A stretch of 64,000 nt of DNA from Burkholderia oklahomensis C6786 (GTDB lineage Bacteria > Pseudomonadota > Gammaproteobacteria > Burkholderiales > Burkholderiaceae). Position 1 is the first letter of the stretch. The number at the start of each line of letters is the position of its first letter. The DNA lies in contig NZ_CP009555.1 in the NCBI RefSeq assembly GCF_000959365.1, positions 2,790,001 through 2,854,000 on the forward strand. Reading direction: 5' to 3'. The notes beneath the pieces are model-generated. The model was not told where the DNA came from. It saw only the letters and a list, made by a program, of their open reading frames with translations, and searched no databases. Made by a program: the position numbers and the translations under genes. Positions 17,660-26,289 of the stretch are shown one piece after another.

Positions 17660-18955
17660 ATGGCTACAGCGTTCCCCGCAATTCAGCAGGAATCCAAGGC
17701 CAGGACCGTGTTCCGCGTCGTCAGCGGCAACTTCCTGGAGATGTACGACTTCATGGTCTACGGCTATTACGCGTCCGCGATCGCCAAGACCTACTTTCCG
17801 AACGGCAACGCGTTCGCGTCGCTGATGCTGTCGCTGTCGGTGTTCGGCGCGGGCTTCCTGATGCGTCCCGTCGGCGCGGTCGTGCTCGGCGCGTACATCG
17901 ACCATCACGGCCGCCGCAAGGGCCTCATCCTGACGCTCGCGCTGATGGCGCTCGGCACGCTGACCGTCGCGACGATTCCGGGCTACGCGACGATCGGCGT
18001 CCTCGCTCCGATCCTCGTGCTGCTCGGACGGCTGCTGCAGGGCTTCTCGGCGGGCGTCGAGCTGGGCGGCGTGTCGGTGTACCTGTCCGAGATCGCGACG
18101 AAGGGCAACAAGGGCTTTTATACGTCGTGGCAGTCCGGCAGCCAGCAGGTGGCCGTCGTGTTCGCCGCGTTCGTCGGCGTGCTGCTGAACCGCGCGCTGC
18201 CCGTCGAGCAGATGACTTCGTGGGGCTGGCGCATTCCGTTCCTGATCGGCTGCCTGATCGTGCCGTTCCTGTTCCTGATCCGCCGCTCGCTGAAGGAAAC
18301 CGACGAGTTCCTCGCGAAGCGCCACCGTCCGAGCATGGGCGAGATCATGAAGTCGATGCTCGAAAACTGGGGCGTCGTGCTGGCGGGCATGGGGATGGTC
18401 ATCATGACGACGGTGTCGTTCTACATGATCACCGCGTACACGCCGACGTTCGGCAAGGAAGTGCTGCATCTGTCGGCGATCGACGCGCTCGTCGTGACCG
18501 TCTGCGTCGGGCTGTCGAACCTGGTCTGGCTGCCGCTGTCGGGCGCGCTGTCCGACCGGATCGGCCGCCGTCCGGTGCTGATCGCGTTCACGGCGCTCAC
18601 GATCCTGACCGCGTATCCGGCGATGCAATGGCTCGTCGCGTCGCCGTCGTTCCTGCGGCTGCTGTCGGTCGAGCTGTGGCTGTCGTTCCTGTACGGCTCG
18701 TACAACGGTGCGATGGTTGTCGCGCTGACCGAAGTGATGCCGGTCGACGTGCGCACGGCGGGCTTCTCGCTCGCGTACAGTCTCGCGACGACGATCGGCG
18801 GCTTCACGCCGGCGATCTCGACGCTGTTGATCCACGAGACCGGCAACAAGGCGGCGCCGGGCCTCTGGCTGGGGCTCGCGGCGGTCTGCGGGCTGATCGC
18901 GACGCTCGTGCTGTACCGGTCGCCGGAAGCGCGCAAGCAGTACAAGACGACTTGA
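17660..18955 (+). CDS. CitA-type citrate/tricarboxylate proton symporter (MFS)
   Basis: This 431-residue inner-membrane protein has 12 predicted helices and belongs to the metabolite:H+ symporter branch of the major facilitator superfamily. It resembles plasmid/enteric CitA citrate transporters along its whole length. Hallmarks are the N-terminal [25 protein letters not shown] in the loop between helices 2 and 3, [20 protein letters not shown] in helix 4-5, and SDRIGRRPV after helix 8. Proton-driven uptake of citrate or a related tricarboxylate such as tricarballylate is inferred. GAGAGAG precedes the ATG. It is monocistronic, followed by a strong terminator. Confidence 0.88.
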   Translation: MATAFPAIQQESKARTVFRVVSGNFLEMYDFMVYGYYASAIAKTYFPNGNAFASLMLSLSVFGAGFLMRPVGAVVLGAYIDHHGRRKGLILTLALMALGTLTVATIPGYATIGVLAPILVLLGRLLQGFSAGVELGGVSVYLSEIATKGNKGFYTSWQSGSQQVAVVFAAFVGVLLNRALPVEQMTSWGWRIPFLIGCLIVPFLFLIRRSLKETDEFLAKRHRPSMGEIMKSMLENWGVVLAGMGMVIMTTVSFYMITAYTPTFGKEVLHLSAIDALVVTVCVGLSNLVWLPLSGALSDRIGRRPVLIAFTALTILTAYPAMQWLVASPSFLRLLSVELWLSFLYGSYNGAMVVALTEVMPVDVRTAGFSLAYSLATTIGGFTPAISTLLIHETGNKAAPGLWLGLAAVCGLIATLVLYRSPEARKQYKTT

Positions 18956-19265
18956 GCGGACGAGCGGCTCCGCGCAAGCGGGCCGGAGCGGTCGCAACGA
19001 AAAAAACGGGGCGCTCGGCGCTCCGTTTTTTGGGGGGCGAGGCGGTTTGCCGTGGTGACGGGGTGGTGCGGCGACGCCGCAGCATGTGGCGGCAGGGCGC
19101 GGCGGCGTGAAGGGGCGGCTCGAGGGCTCGACGTTCTGATGGCTCGGTGGCGGCTCGACGGCGAGAAGTCGAGCGCGTTCGACAGCACCGCATCGAGGCC
19201 GCGCGACGATTCGCCGGCACGAAGCCAGGACGAACCGTGCACGCGCGACCGCCCACCGTCCACCG
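18956..19265. other. Convergent intergenic region
   Basis: These 310 bp lie between two convergent genes. They contain the terminator listed at 18999 and otherwise GC-rich DNA with no gene or repeat that I can recognise. Confidence 0.5.
18999..19031 (+). terminator. Rho-independent terminator of the CitA-type symporter gene
   Basis: The stem AAAAAACGG(G)GCGC / GCGC(T)CCGTTTTTT with a TCG loop, flanked by an A-run and a T-run, starts 44 bp after the stop codon. Confidence 0.85.
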
Positions 19266-21110
19266 TCACCCGCCGGCGATCTCGCCCGCGACCGCCGCGA
19301 CCACGTCCTCCCAACGCCCCGGCTCCGACTGCCTGACGAGCCGCGCGTGCGGATACCACGGGCTGTCGCCGCCCGTGCTCCAGCGCCAGTCGGCGGCGAC
19401 GGGCAGCATCAGCCACAGCGGCTTGTCGAGCGCGCCCGCGAGGTGCGCGACCGCCGTGTCGATCGACACGACGCCGTCGAGCCGATCGACGAGCGCGGCC
19501 GTTGCCGCGAAATCGGTCAGACCGTCGAACCGATGGATGCGCGCCGCATGCGGATGCGCGTCGAGCGCCGCCCGCTCGGTGTCCGACAGCGCCGGCTGCA
19601 GCGTGATCCAGTCGACGTCGGCGAGCGCGAAGAGCGGCGCGAGCGCGTCGAGCGGCAGCGCCCGGTTTTCCTGCACTTGCGCGCTGCCGGACCACGCGAT
19701 CCCGAACTTGCGCTTCGCCTGTCCGCCGAGCGAACCGCGAAAGCGGCGCCGCGCCGCGTCGGGCACGTCGAGATACGGCGTGTGCGACGGGATCGCGTCG
19801 TATTCGAGGCCGAGCGCGAACGGCAGGCTGAGGAGCGGGCAGACGAGGTCGGCGGCGGGCGTTCTCGCCGCATCGGCGGATACGACATTCACGCGCCAGC
19901 GCGCGGCCATCGGCTCGATGAGCGGCAGCAGCGCCGGCTGGACCTGCAGGATTACGCGTGCGCAGCGCTCGCGCGCCAGCGGAACGAGCCGCACGAACTG
20001 CAGCGTATCGCCGAAGCCCTGTTCGGCGCGCACGAGCAGCGTGCGGCCTTCGATCGGCTCGCCCTGCCAGCGCGGCAGCGGCCCGAGCGGCGCGGCGCCC
20101 GGCAGCGCATGCCGCGCTTCGTACGCGGGCAGGCCGCGCGCGAAGTCGCGCAGCGTGAGCAGCGTGACCGCGCGATGCATTTGCGCGAGCGAGTGCGCGG
20201 GATCGAGCCGCAGCGCCTGATCGAATGCGCGCAGCGCCATCTCGTGCGCGCCGAGCGCATGGTGCGCGGTGCCCAGGTTGAGCCACGCGAGCACGAACGA
20301 CGGATCGAGCCCGACCGCTCGCTCGTAATGCGGCAGCGCGTCGCGATGACGGCCAAGCGCCGCGAGCGCGTTCGCGAGACCGAACAGCGCGAGCGGGAAG
20401 CGCGGCTGCAGCGCGAGCGCGGATTCGAACGCGGGCAGCGCCTCCGCGTGCCGGCCGACCGCGTCGAGCGCGTTGCCGAGATTGAAATGCGCGGCGACGA
20501 AGCGCGGCTCGGCGGCGAGCGCCGCACGAAAATGCGCGACCGCTTCGTCTGTCCTTCCGAGCGCGGCGAGCGCCATGCCGAGGTTGTTGTGCGCGCCCGC
20601 GTGGCCGGGACGCAACTCGAGCGCGCGGCGAAACGCCGCAAGCGCGCCGTCGTGCCGGCCGAGCGCGTTGAGCGCGTTGCCGAGATTGTTGTGGATCGAC
20701 GCGTCGCCGGGCGTGAGCGCGAGCGCGCGCTCGAACGCGTCGACGGCGTCGTCGTGGCGCTCCTGCGCCGCATACGCGTTGCCGAGGTTGTAGTGCGCGA
20801 GCGGGAACGCCGGCGCGAGCGTGAGCGCGTTGCGAAAGCGCTCGATCGCGTCGTCGAGCCGGCCGAGCGCCTTGAGCGCATTGCCGAGATTCAACTGCAG
20901 CGCGGCGTCGTTCGGGCGCAGCTCGACCGCGCGGCCGACGAGATCGGCCGCTTCTTCGTGCCGGCCCTGCTGATGGCGCAGCACGCCGAACAGGTGCAGC
21001 GCATCGGCGTCGGCGGGGTTGGCCGCGAGCGCCGCCCGATAACCGTGTTCGGCATCGTCGAGCCGGCCTGCGCGGTGTGCGGCAAATGCGCGGTCGAAAG
21101 CGGATTCCAT
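19266..21110 (-). CDS. TPR-repeat protein with C-terminal GT9-like glycosyltransferase domain
   Basis: This 614-residue protein has about ten consecutive 34-residue tetratricopeptide repeats in residues 5 to about 375, many with the pattern HNNLGNALNALGRHDGAL. A C-terminal domain (about 390-614) resembles heptosyltransferase/GT9 folds, with RTLLVRAEQGFGDTLQFVRL at its start, GIAWSGSAQVQENRALPL in the middle and VVSIDTAVAHLAGALDKP near the end. The layout recalls TPR-O-GlcNAc-transferase-like proteins, but the catalytic part is of the heptosyltransferase type. An intracellular protein- or glycan-modifying role is plausible; the acceptor is unknown. The start is chosen at MESAFDRAFAAHR, where the first repeat begins. 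The gene diverges from a monooxygenase gene. Confidence 0.82.
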   Translation of the reverse strand: MESAFDRAFAAHRAGRLDDAEHGYRAALAANPADADALHLFGVLRHQQGRHEEAADLVGRAVELRPNDAALQLNLGNALKALGRLDDAIERFRNALTLAPAFPLAHYNLGNAYAAQERHDDAVDAFERALALTPGDASIHNNLGNALNALGRHDGALAAFRRALELRPGHAGAHNNLGMALAALGRTDEAVAHFRAALAAEPRFVAAHFNLGNALDAVGRHAEALPAFESALALQPRFPLALFGLANALAALGRHRDALPHYERAVGLDPSFVLAWLNLGTAHHALGAHEMALRAFDQALRLDPAHSLAQMHRAVTLLTLRDFARGLPAYEARHALPGAAPLGPLPRWQGEPIEGRTLLVRAEQGFGDTLQFVRLVPLARERCARVILQVQPALLPLIEPMAARWRVNVVSADAARTPAADLVCPLLSLPFALGLEYDAIPSHTPYLDVPDAARRRFRGSLGGQAKRKFGIAWSGSAQVQENRALPLDALAPLFALADVDWITLQPALSDTERAALDAHPHAARIHRFDGLTDFAATAALVDRLDGVVSIDTAVAHLAGALDKPLWLMLPVAADWRWSTGGDSPWYPHARLVRQSEPGRWEDVVAAVAGEIAGG

Positions 21111-21237
21111 GACGCGAGACAAGCGAGAAACTTCGCATTTTCCCATACCTCGGATGGCGCCGGCCGTTTCGGCCGCGCTATGGATGCGGCGAGGCGGCGG
21201 GCGTAGACTGCGGATGTTGCGTATCGACGAGGTCTTT

Positions 21238-22884
21238 ATGGCAGTCGTTCCGCTCGCCACTCCTCCCGTCCTGATCGTCGGCGCCGGTCCGACCGGGCTC
21301 GCCGCCGCGCTCTGCCTCGCGCGCGCCCGCGTGCCGGTGCGGATCGTCGACAAGGCGGCGCAGCCCGCGCGCTATTCGCGCGCGATCGGCATCCAGGCCA
21401 GAACGCTCGAGCTCTTCGAGCAGCAGCGCGTCGTCGAGCGGTTCGTCGAGCTCGGGCATCGCGCGCGCGTCGCGATCCTGTATTCGGGCGGGCAGCGCAT
21501 CGTCGAGCTCGACTTCGATCCGTTGCAAACGCGTTATCCGTATCTGCTGTTTCTCGATCAGACCGTCACCGAGCGGCTGTTGACCGAGCATCTCGCGACG
21601 TTCGGCGTCGATGTCGAGCGCGGCGTGACGCTCACGCGCTGCACCGATCCGGAAGGCGCGCTCGAAGTCCGGCTGCGCCACGACGAAGGCTGGGAGGAGA
21701 GCATGCAGCCGTCGTACGTCGTCGCGGCGGACGGCGCGCACAGCACCGTCCGGCATCTGCTCGACGTCGATTTCGTCGGACATGCGCTCGAGCAGACGTT
21801 CATGCTCGCCGATCTCGACGTCGGCGCCGACTGGCCGGACGACGAGATTCATTTGTTCACGACGGGCGACGGCCTCGCCGGATTGTTTCCGATGGGTAAC
21901 GGCCGCTACCGGCTCGTCGCGGATCGCCCGCCGCGCAACGGCGCGCTCGACGACGAGCACGGGCCGTCGCTCGAGCTGTGTCGCGACGTCGTGCGCGCGC
22001 GCGTGACGCCCGAGCTGAAGATCGGCGATCTCGCGTGGTCGTCATACTTTCATCTGCACAGCCGGATGGTCGCGAAGCTGCGCGTCGGGCGCGTGTTCTT
22101 CGCGGGCGACGCCGCGCACGTGCACAGCCCGGCGGGCGCGCAGGGGATGAACACGGGCATTCAGGAGGCGTTCAATCTCGGCTGGAAGCTCGCGCGGGTG
22201 CTTGCCGGTAATGCGCCCGAGCGTCTGCTCGACACCTACCATGCCGAGCGCCATCCGATCGAGCGCGACGTGCTGCGGCAGACGAGCTTCGCGACGCAGG
22301 TCGTCGAGGCGGACCGCGGGCCGCTCAAGCTGCTGCGCGAGCACATCGTGCCGATCCTCGCGTCGTTCGGGCCGCTGCGGGACGCGGCGCGCCGCACGGT
22401 CAGCGAGCTCGCGATCCAGTATCGGAAGAGTCCGCTCACGCTCGAGCGCGCGTTCGACGGCGGGCCGCGCGCGGGCGAGCGCGCGCCGGACGCGCTCGTG
22501 CACGTGCTCGACGGGCCGCTCGGCAAGGCACCCGGCGTCGCGCGCCTCTTCGATCTGCACGATCCCGCGCATTTCACGCTGCTCGTGCTCGAGCCGCGCG
22601 CGGCCGTCGACGACACATTGCCGTCGGATCCGGGAGAAGACGGCCGCGCGCTCGCCGACGCGCTCGAGCGGATCATGCCGGGCGCGGTGCGCTGCTGGCG
22701 CGTGACGGATGCGGAAGGCGAAGGCGCACCGCTCATGAGCGACGTGTACGGGCGCACGCGGCCGGTGTTCTATCTGCTGCGGCCGGACGGCTACGTCGCC
22801 GCGCGCGGCCGCCCGGCGGCCGACACGGACGCGGTGCTGCGCCATTGCGAGACGTGGTTCTCGGGGATGCGGCTCGAGACTTGA
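21238..22884 (+). CDS. FAD-dependent aromatic-ring monooxygenase (PheA/MhpA class)
   Basis: This 548-residue flavoprotein belongs to the class A aromatic hydroxylases (PheA/TfdB, MhpA, PobA relatives), which use NAD(P)H and O2 to hydroxylate phenolic rings. Visible are the FAD dinucleotide motif VGAGPTGLAAAL (residues 14-25), the family segment YSRAIGIQARTLELFEQ, the DG motif in VVAADGAHSTVRHLL, and the second FAD motif FFAGDAAHVHSPAGAQGMNT. The C-terminal thioredoxin-like domain is also present. No ring-cleavage or efflux genes are adjacent, so the substrate is unknown. The start at 21238 gives the family N-terminus. Confidence 0.85.
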   Translation: MAVVPLATPPVLIVGAGPTGLAAALCLARARVPVRIVDKAAQPARYSRAIGIQARTLELFEQQRVVERFVELGHRARVAILYSGGQRIVELDFDPLQTRYPYLLFLDQTVTERLLTEHLATFGVDVERGVTLTRCTDPEGALEVRLRHDEGWEESMQPSYVVAADGAHSTVRHLLDVDFVGHALEQTFMLADLDVGADWPDDEIHLFTTGDGLAGLFPMGNGRYRLVADRPPRNGALDDEHGPSLELCRDVVRARVTPELKIGDLAWSSYFHLHSRMVAKLRVGRVFFAGDAAHVHSPAGAQGMNTGIQEAFNLGWKLARVLAGNAPERLLDTYHAERHPIERDVLRQTSFATQVVEADRGPLKLLREHIVPILASFGPLRDAARRTVSELAIQYRKSPLTLERAFDGGPRAGERAPDALVHVLDGPLGKAPGVARLFDLHDPAHFTLLVLEPRAAVDDTLPSDPGEDGRALADALERIMPGAVRCWRVTDAEGEGAPLMSDVYGRTRPVFYLLRPDGYVAARGRPAADTDAVLRHCETWFSGMRLET

Positions 22885-22999
22885 CGAGGAGGGCGCGCGC
22901 GATGCGCGCGGCGCAGACACGGACATCGGGTCGCGCGACGATCGGCGCCGCCGCGCCGTCTATTCCTGATGCGAGCGAACGTTGCGCCGTCGCCGCGTC

Positions 23000-23050
23000 G
23001 CTTGCGCTTGCGCATACGCATACGCATACGCGCGCGCCCGCGCCCGCGCC
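23000..23050. repeat. Short tandem hexamer repeats (CTTGCG, CATACG, GCGCCC-like)
   Basis: The stretch contains CTTGCG twice, then CATACG three times, then GC-only repeats (GCGCGCCCGCGCCCGCGCC). It lies just beyond the fdsD stop codon, in the 174-bp gap between fdsD and the convergent monooxygenase gene. Such short repeats often vary in number between Burkholderia isolates. Confidence 0.6.
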
Positions 23051-23058
23051 GCCTCGCC

Positions 23059-23319
23059 CTACGCCGCGCGCGGCGGCGCGGGGGCAGGCTCGAGCGATGC
23101 GCGGTGCTTGTCGATCGCCTCGCGAACGATCGGCGCGACGCTACGCGCGGCTTCGTCGTGCGGATCGTCGAGCGCCGCGAGGAGCGCGCGCCGCATCCGC
23201 GGCTCCCAGAAGCGCCGGATGTGATCGGCGACGCCCGCGACCGCCTCGTCGTGATCGGGCATCGATGCGAAGAACGCGCCGATCTGGTTTGCCATGTCGA
23301 TCAAGTGTCGGCTTTCCAT
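23059..23319 (-). CDS. fdsD: FdsD, NAD-linked formate dehydrogenase delta subunit
   Basis: This 86-residue soluble protein matches FdsD, the small non-cofactor subunit of the cytoplasmic molybdenum NAD+-dependent formate dehydrogenase. The typical features are an N-terminal LIDMANQIGAFF segment and a central HIRRFWEPRMR motif. FdsD is thought to help assembly or stability of FdsA. It starts 7 nt after the fdsA stop codon (GGTCGAG in between) and is the last gene of the operon. In several relatives fdsC lies between fdsA and fdsD; it does not here. Confidence 0.9.
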   Translation of the reverse strand: MESRHLIDMANQIGAFFASMPDHDEAVAGVADHIRRFWEPRMRRALLAALDDPHDEAARSVAPIVREAIDKHRASLEPAPAPPRAA

Positions 23320-23326
23320 CTCGACC

Positions 23327-26275
23327 TCACTTGCCCGTTACCGGCGCGGGCGCCGCAGTGCGCCGCTCGAGCAGCGCGAGCTGCTCCGCGCTGAAGCGCG
23401 TGTATGCGCGCTGCCATTCGGACGGTTGCGCGACGGGCGCGACCTGCACGGCCGTCACCTTGTACTCGGGGCAGTTGGTCGCCCAGTCCGAGCTGTCGGT
23501 CGTGATCACGTTCGCGCCGGATTCGGGAAAGTGGAACGTCGTGTAGACGACGCCCGGCTGCATCCGCTCGGTGACGAGCGCGCGCAGCACCGTCTGCCCC
23601 GCGCGCGATTCGACGCCGACCCAATCGCCCGTCCTGATGCCGCGATCGTTCGCGTCGTGCGGATGGATCTCGAGCCGGTCCTCGTCGTGCCAGCGGACGT
23701 TGTCGGTGCGGCGCGTCTGCGCGCCGACGTTGTACTGCGACAGGATCCGGCCCGTCGTCAGGATGAGCGGATAGCGCGGCGTGACTTTCTCCGGCGACGC
23801 GATGTATTGCGTGATCATGAACTTGCCCTTGCCGCGCACGAACTGGCCGACGTGCATCGTCGGCGTGCCTTCCGGCGTGGCGTCGTTGCACGGCCACTGG
23901 ACGCTGCCGAGCTCGTCGAGCAGCGCGTACGACACGCCCGCGAACGTCGGCGTGAGGCGCGCGATCTCGTCCATGATCTCGGACGGATGCGCGTAGCGCA
24001 TCTCGTAGCCGAGCGCGCGGGACAGCATCAGCGTCACTTCCCAGTCCGCAAAGCCGGACAGCGGCTTCATCGCGCGGCGCACGCGCGAGATCCGGCGCTC
24101 GGCGTTCGTGAACGTGCCGTCCTTCTCGAGGAAGGTCGCGCCCGGCAGGAACACGTGCGCGTACTTCGCGGTCTCGTTGAGGAAGATGTCCTGCACGACG
24201 AGGCATTCGAGCGACGACAGCGCGGCCGCGACGTGCTGCGTGTTCGGATCGGACTGGACGATGTCCTCGCCCTGGCAGTAGAGGCCCTTGAAGCTGCCGT
24301 CGAGCGCCGCGTCGAACATGTTCGGGATGCGCAGGCCGGGCTCCGGTTGCAGCGTCGTCGACCAGGCTTCGTCGAAGCGCGCGCGCACCGCGGCGTCGCC
24401 GATGTGCCGGTAGCCGGGCAGCTCGTGCGGGAACGAGCCCATGTCGCACGAGCCCTGCACGTTGTTCTGTCCGCGCAGCGGGTTCACGCCCGCGCCTTCG
24501 ATGCCGAGGTTGCCCGTCGCCATCGCGAGGTTCGCGATTCCCATCACCATCGTCGAGCCTTGCGCATGCTCGGTCACGCCGAGCCCGTAGAAGATCGCGG
24601 CGCGTCCGCCCGTCGCATAGAGGCGCGCGGCGGCGCGCACGGCTTCGGCGGCGACGCCCGTGATGTCCGCCGTCGCCTCGGGCGAATTCTCGGGCCGCGC
24701 GGCGAACGCGCGCCACACTTCGAATGCGTGCGGCTCGCAGCGCTCGGCGACGAACGCATCGTCGACGAGCCCCTCGGTGACGATCACGTGCGCGAGCGCG
24801 TTGACGAGCGCGACGTTCGTGCCGGGCCGCAGCTGCAGGTGATGGACGGCCTTCACGTGCGGGCCGTCGACGAGATCGATCTTGCGCGGATCGACGACGA
24901 TCAGCTTCGCGCCTTCGCGCACGCGGCGCTTCAGGCGCGAACCGAACACCGGATGGCCGTCGGTCGGATTCGCGCCGATCACGACGATCACGTCGGCCGA
25001 GCCGACCGATGCGAACGTCTGCGTGCCCGCCGATTCGCCGAGCGTGACCTTGAGTCCGTAGCCCGTCGGCGAATGGCAGACGCGCGCGCAGGTGTCGACG
25101 TTGTTGTTGCCGAACGCCGCGCGCACGAGCTTCTGTACGAGATAGGTTTCTTCGTTCGTGCAGCGCGACGACGTGATGCCGCCGATCGAATCGCGGCCGT
25201 GCTCGTCCTGGATGCGGCGGAACTGCGCGGCCGCGTAGCCGATCGCTTCGTCCCAGCTCGTTTCGCGCCACGGATCGGTGATCTTCTCGCGGATCATCGG
25301 CTTCGTGATGCGGTCCTTGTGCGTCGCGTAGCCCCACGCGAAGCGGCCTTTCACGCACGCGTGGCCTTCGTTCGCGAGGCCGTTCTTGTGCGGCGTCATC
25401 CGCACGACCTGGCCGCCTTTCATCTCCGCCTTCAGCGAACAGCCGACGCCGCAGTACGCACAGGTCGTGACGACCGCGTGCTCGGGCTGGCCGAGCCGCG
25501 TGACGCTCTTCTCGACGAGCGTCGCGGTCGGGCACGCGGCGACGCAGGCGCCGCACGATACGCACTCCGAATCCATGAACGCATCGCCCGCGCTCGCCGC
25601 GACGCGCGATTCGAAGCCGCGCGCGGCGATCGTCAGCGCGAACGTGCCCTGCGTCTTCTCGCACGCGCGCACGCAGCGGTTGCAGACGATGCACTTCGAC
25701 GGGTCGTAGCTGAAGTACGGATTCGACTCGTCCTTCGCATCGCTCAGATGGTTCTTGCCGTCGAAGCCGTAGCGCACCTCGCGCAGCCCGACGACGCCCG
25801 CCATGTCCTGCAGCTCGCAATCGCCGTTCGCCGCGCACGTGAGGCAGTCGAGCGGGTGATCGGAGATGTAGAGCTCCATCACGTTGCGGCGCAGGTCCTG
25901 CAGCCGGTCGCTTTGCGTGCGCACCTTCATGCCGGCTTCGACGGGCGTCGTGCACGACGCCGGATAGCCGCGCCGGCCTTCGATCTCGACGAGGCACAGG
26001 CGGCACGAGCCGAACGGCTCGAGCGAATCGGTCGCGCACAGCTTCGGCACGTTGACGCCGGCCTCGATCGCCGCGCGCATCACCGACGTGCCGGCCGGCA
26101 CCGTGACCGTGCGGCCGTCGATGTCGAGCGTGACGTCGGTGTCGGCGTGGCGCTTCGGCGTGCCGTAGTCGGTGTCGTCGAACGGATCGGCGCGACGCGC
26201 GGGCGCTGCGCTCTTGCACGCGCACTGGCCCGAGCCGCAGCCTTGCCGGGACGAATCGAATGCGGAGGAGGTCAT
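23327..26275 (-). CDS. fdsA: FdsA, NAD-linked formate dehydrogenase catalytic (Mo) subunit
   Basis: This 982-residue enzyme oxidises formate to CO2 at a molybdenum bis-MGD centre. The order is as follows: [2Fe-2S] cysteines C80, C91, C94, C108; a His/Cys site in HPLDCLTCAANGDC (140-153); two ferredoxin motifs, CIVCNRCVRAC (195-205) and CVSCGACVAAC (238-248); a further [4Fe-4S] set in TTCAYCGVGCS (271-280); then the Mo domain with likely active-site Cys400 in ARVCHSPTG. Formate dehydrogenases of this type use Cys where others use Sec. An extra Cys-rich tail (Cys13, 18, 20) precedes the ferredoxin domain. It starts 14 bp after fdsB behind AAGGAA. Confidence 0.96.
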   Translation of the reverse strand: MTSSAFDSSRQGCGSGQCACKSAAPARRADPFDDTDYGTPKRHADTDVTLDIDGRTVTVPAGTSVMRAAIEAGVNVPKLCATDSLEPFGSCRLCLVEIEGRRGYPASCTTPVEAGMKVRTQSDRLQDLRRNVMELYISDHPLDCLTCAANGDCELQDMAGVVGLREVRYGFDGKNHLSDAKDESNPYFSYDPSKCIVCNRCVRACEKTQGTFALTIAARGFESRVAASAGDAFMDSECVSCGACVAACPTATLVEKSVTRLGQPEHAVVTTCAYCGVGCSLKAEMKGGQVVRMTPHKNGLANEGHACVKGRFAWGYATHKDRITKPMIREKITDPWRETSWDEAIGYAAAQFRRIQDEHGRDSIGGITSSRCTNEETYLVQKLVRAAFGNNNVDTCARVCHSPTGYGLKVTLGESAGTQTFASVGSADVIVVIGANPTDGHPVFGSRLKRRVREGAKLIVVDPRKIDLVDGPHVKAVHHLQLRPGTNVALVNALAHVIVTEGLVDDAFVAERCEPHAFEVWRAFAARPENSPEATADITGVAAEAVRAAARLYATGGRAAIFYGLGVTEHAQGSTMVMGIANLAMATGNLGIEGAGVNPLRGQNNVQGSCDMGSFPHELPGYRHIGDAAVRARFDEAWSTTLQPEPGLRIPNMFDAALDGSFKGLYCQGEDIVQSDPNTQHVAAALSSLECLVVQDIFLNETAKYAHVFLPGATFLEKDGTFTNAERRISRVRRAMKPLSGFADWEVTLMLSRALGYEMRYAHPSEIMDEIARLTPTFAGVSYALLDELGSVQWPCNDATPEGTPTMHVGQFVRGKGKFMITQYIASPEKVTPRYPLILTTGRILSQYNVGAQTRRTDNVRWHDEDRLEIHPHDANDRGIRTGDWVGVESRAGQTVLRALVTERMQPGVVYTTFHFPESGANVITTDSSDWATNCPEYKVTAVQVAPVAQPSEWQRAYTRFSAEQLALLERRTAAPAPVTGK

Positions 26276-26289
26276 CGGGATTCCTTCTG

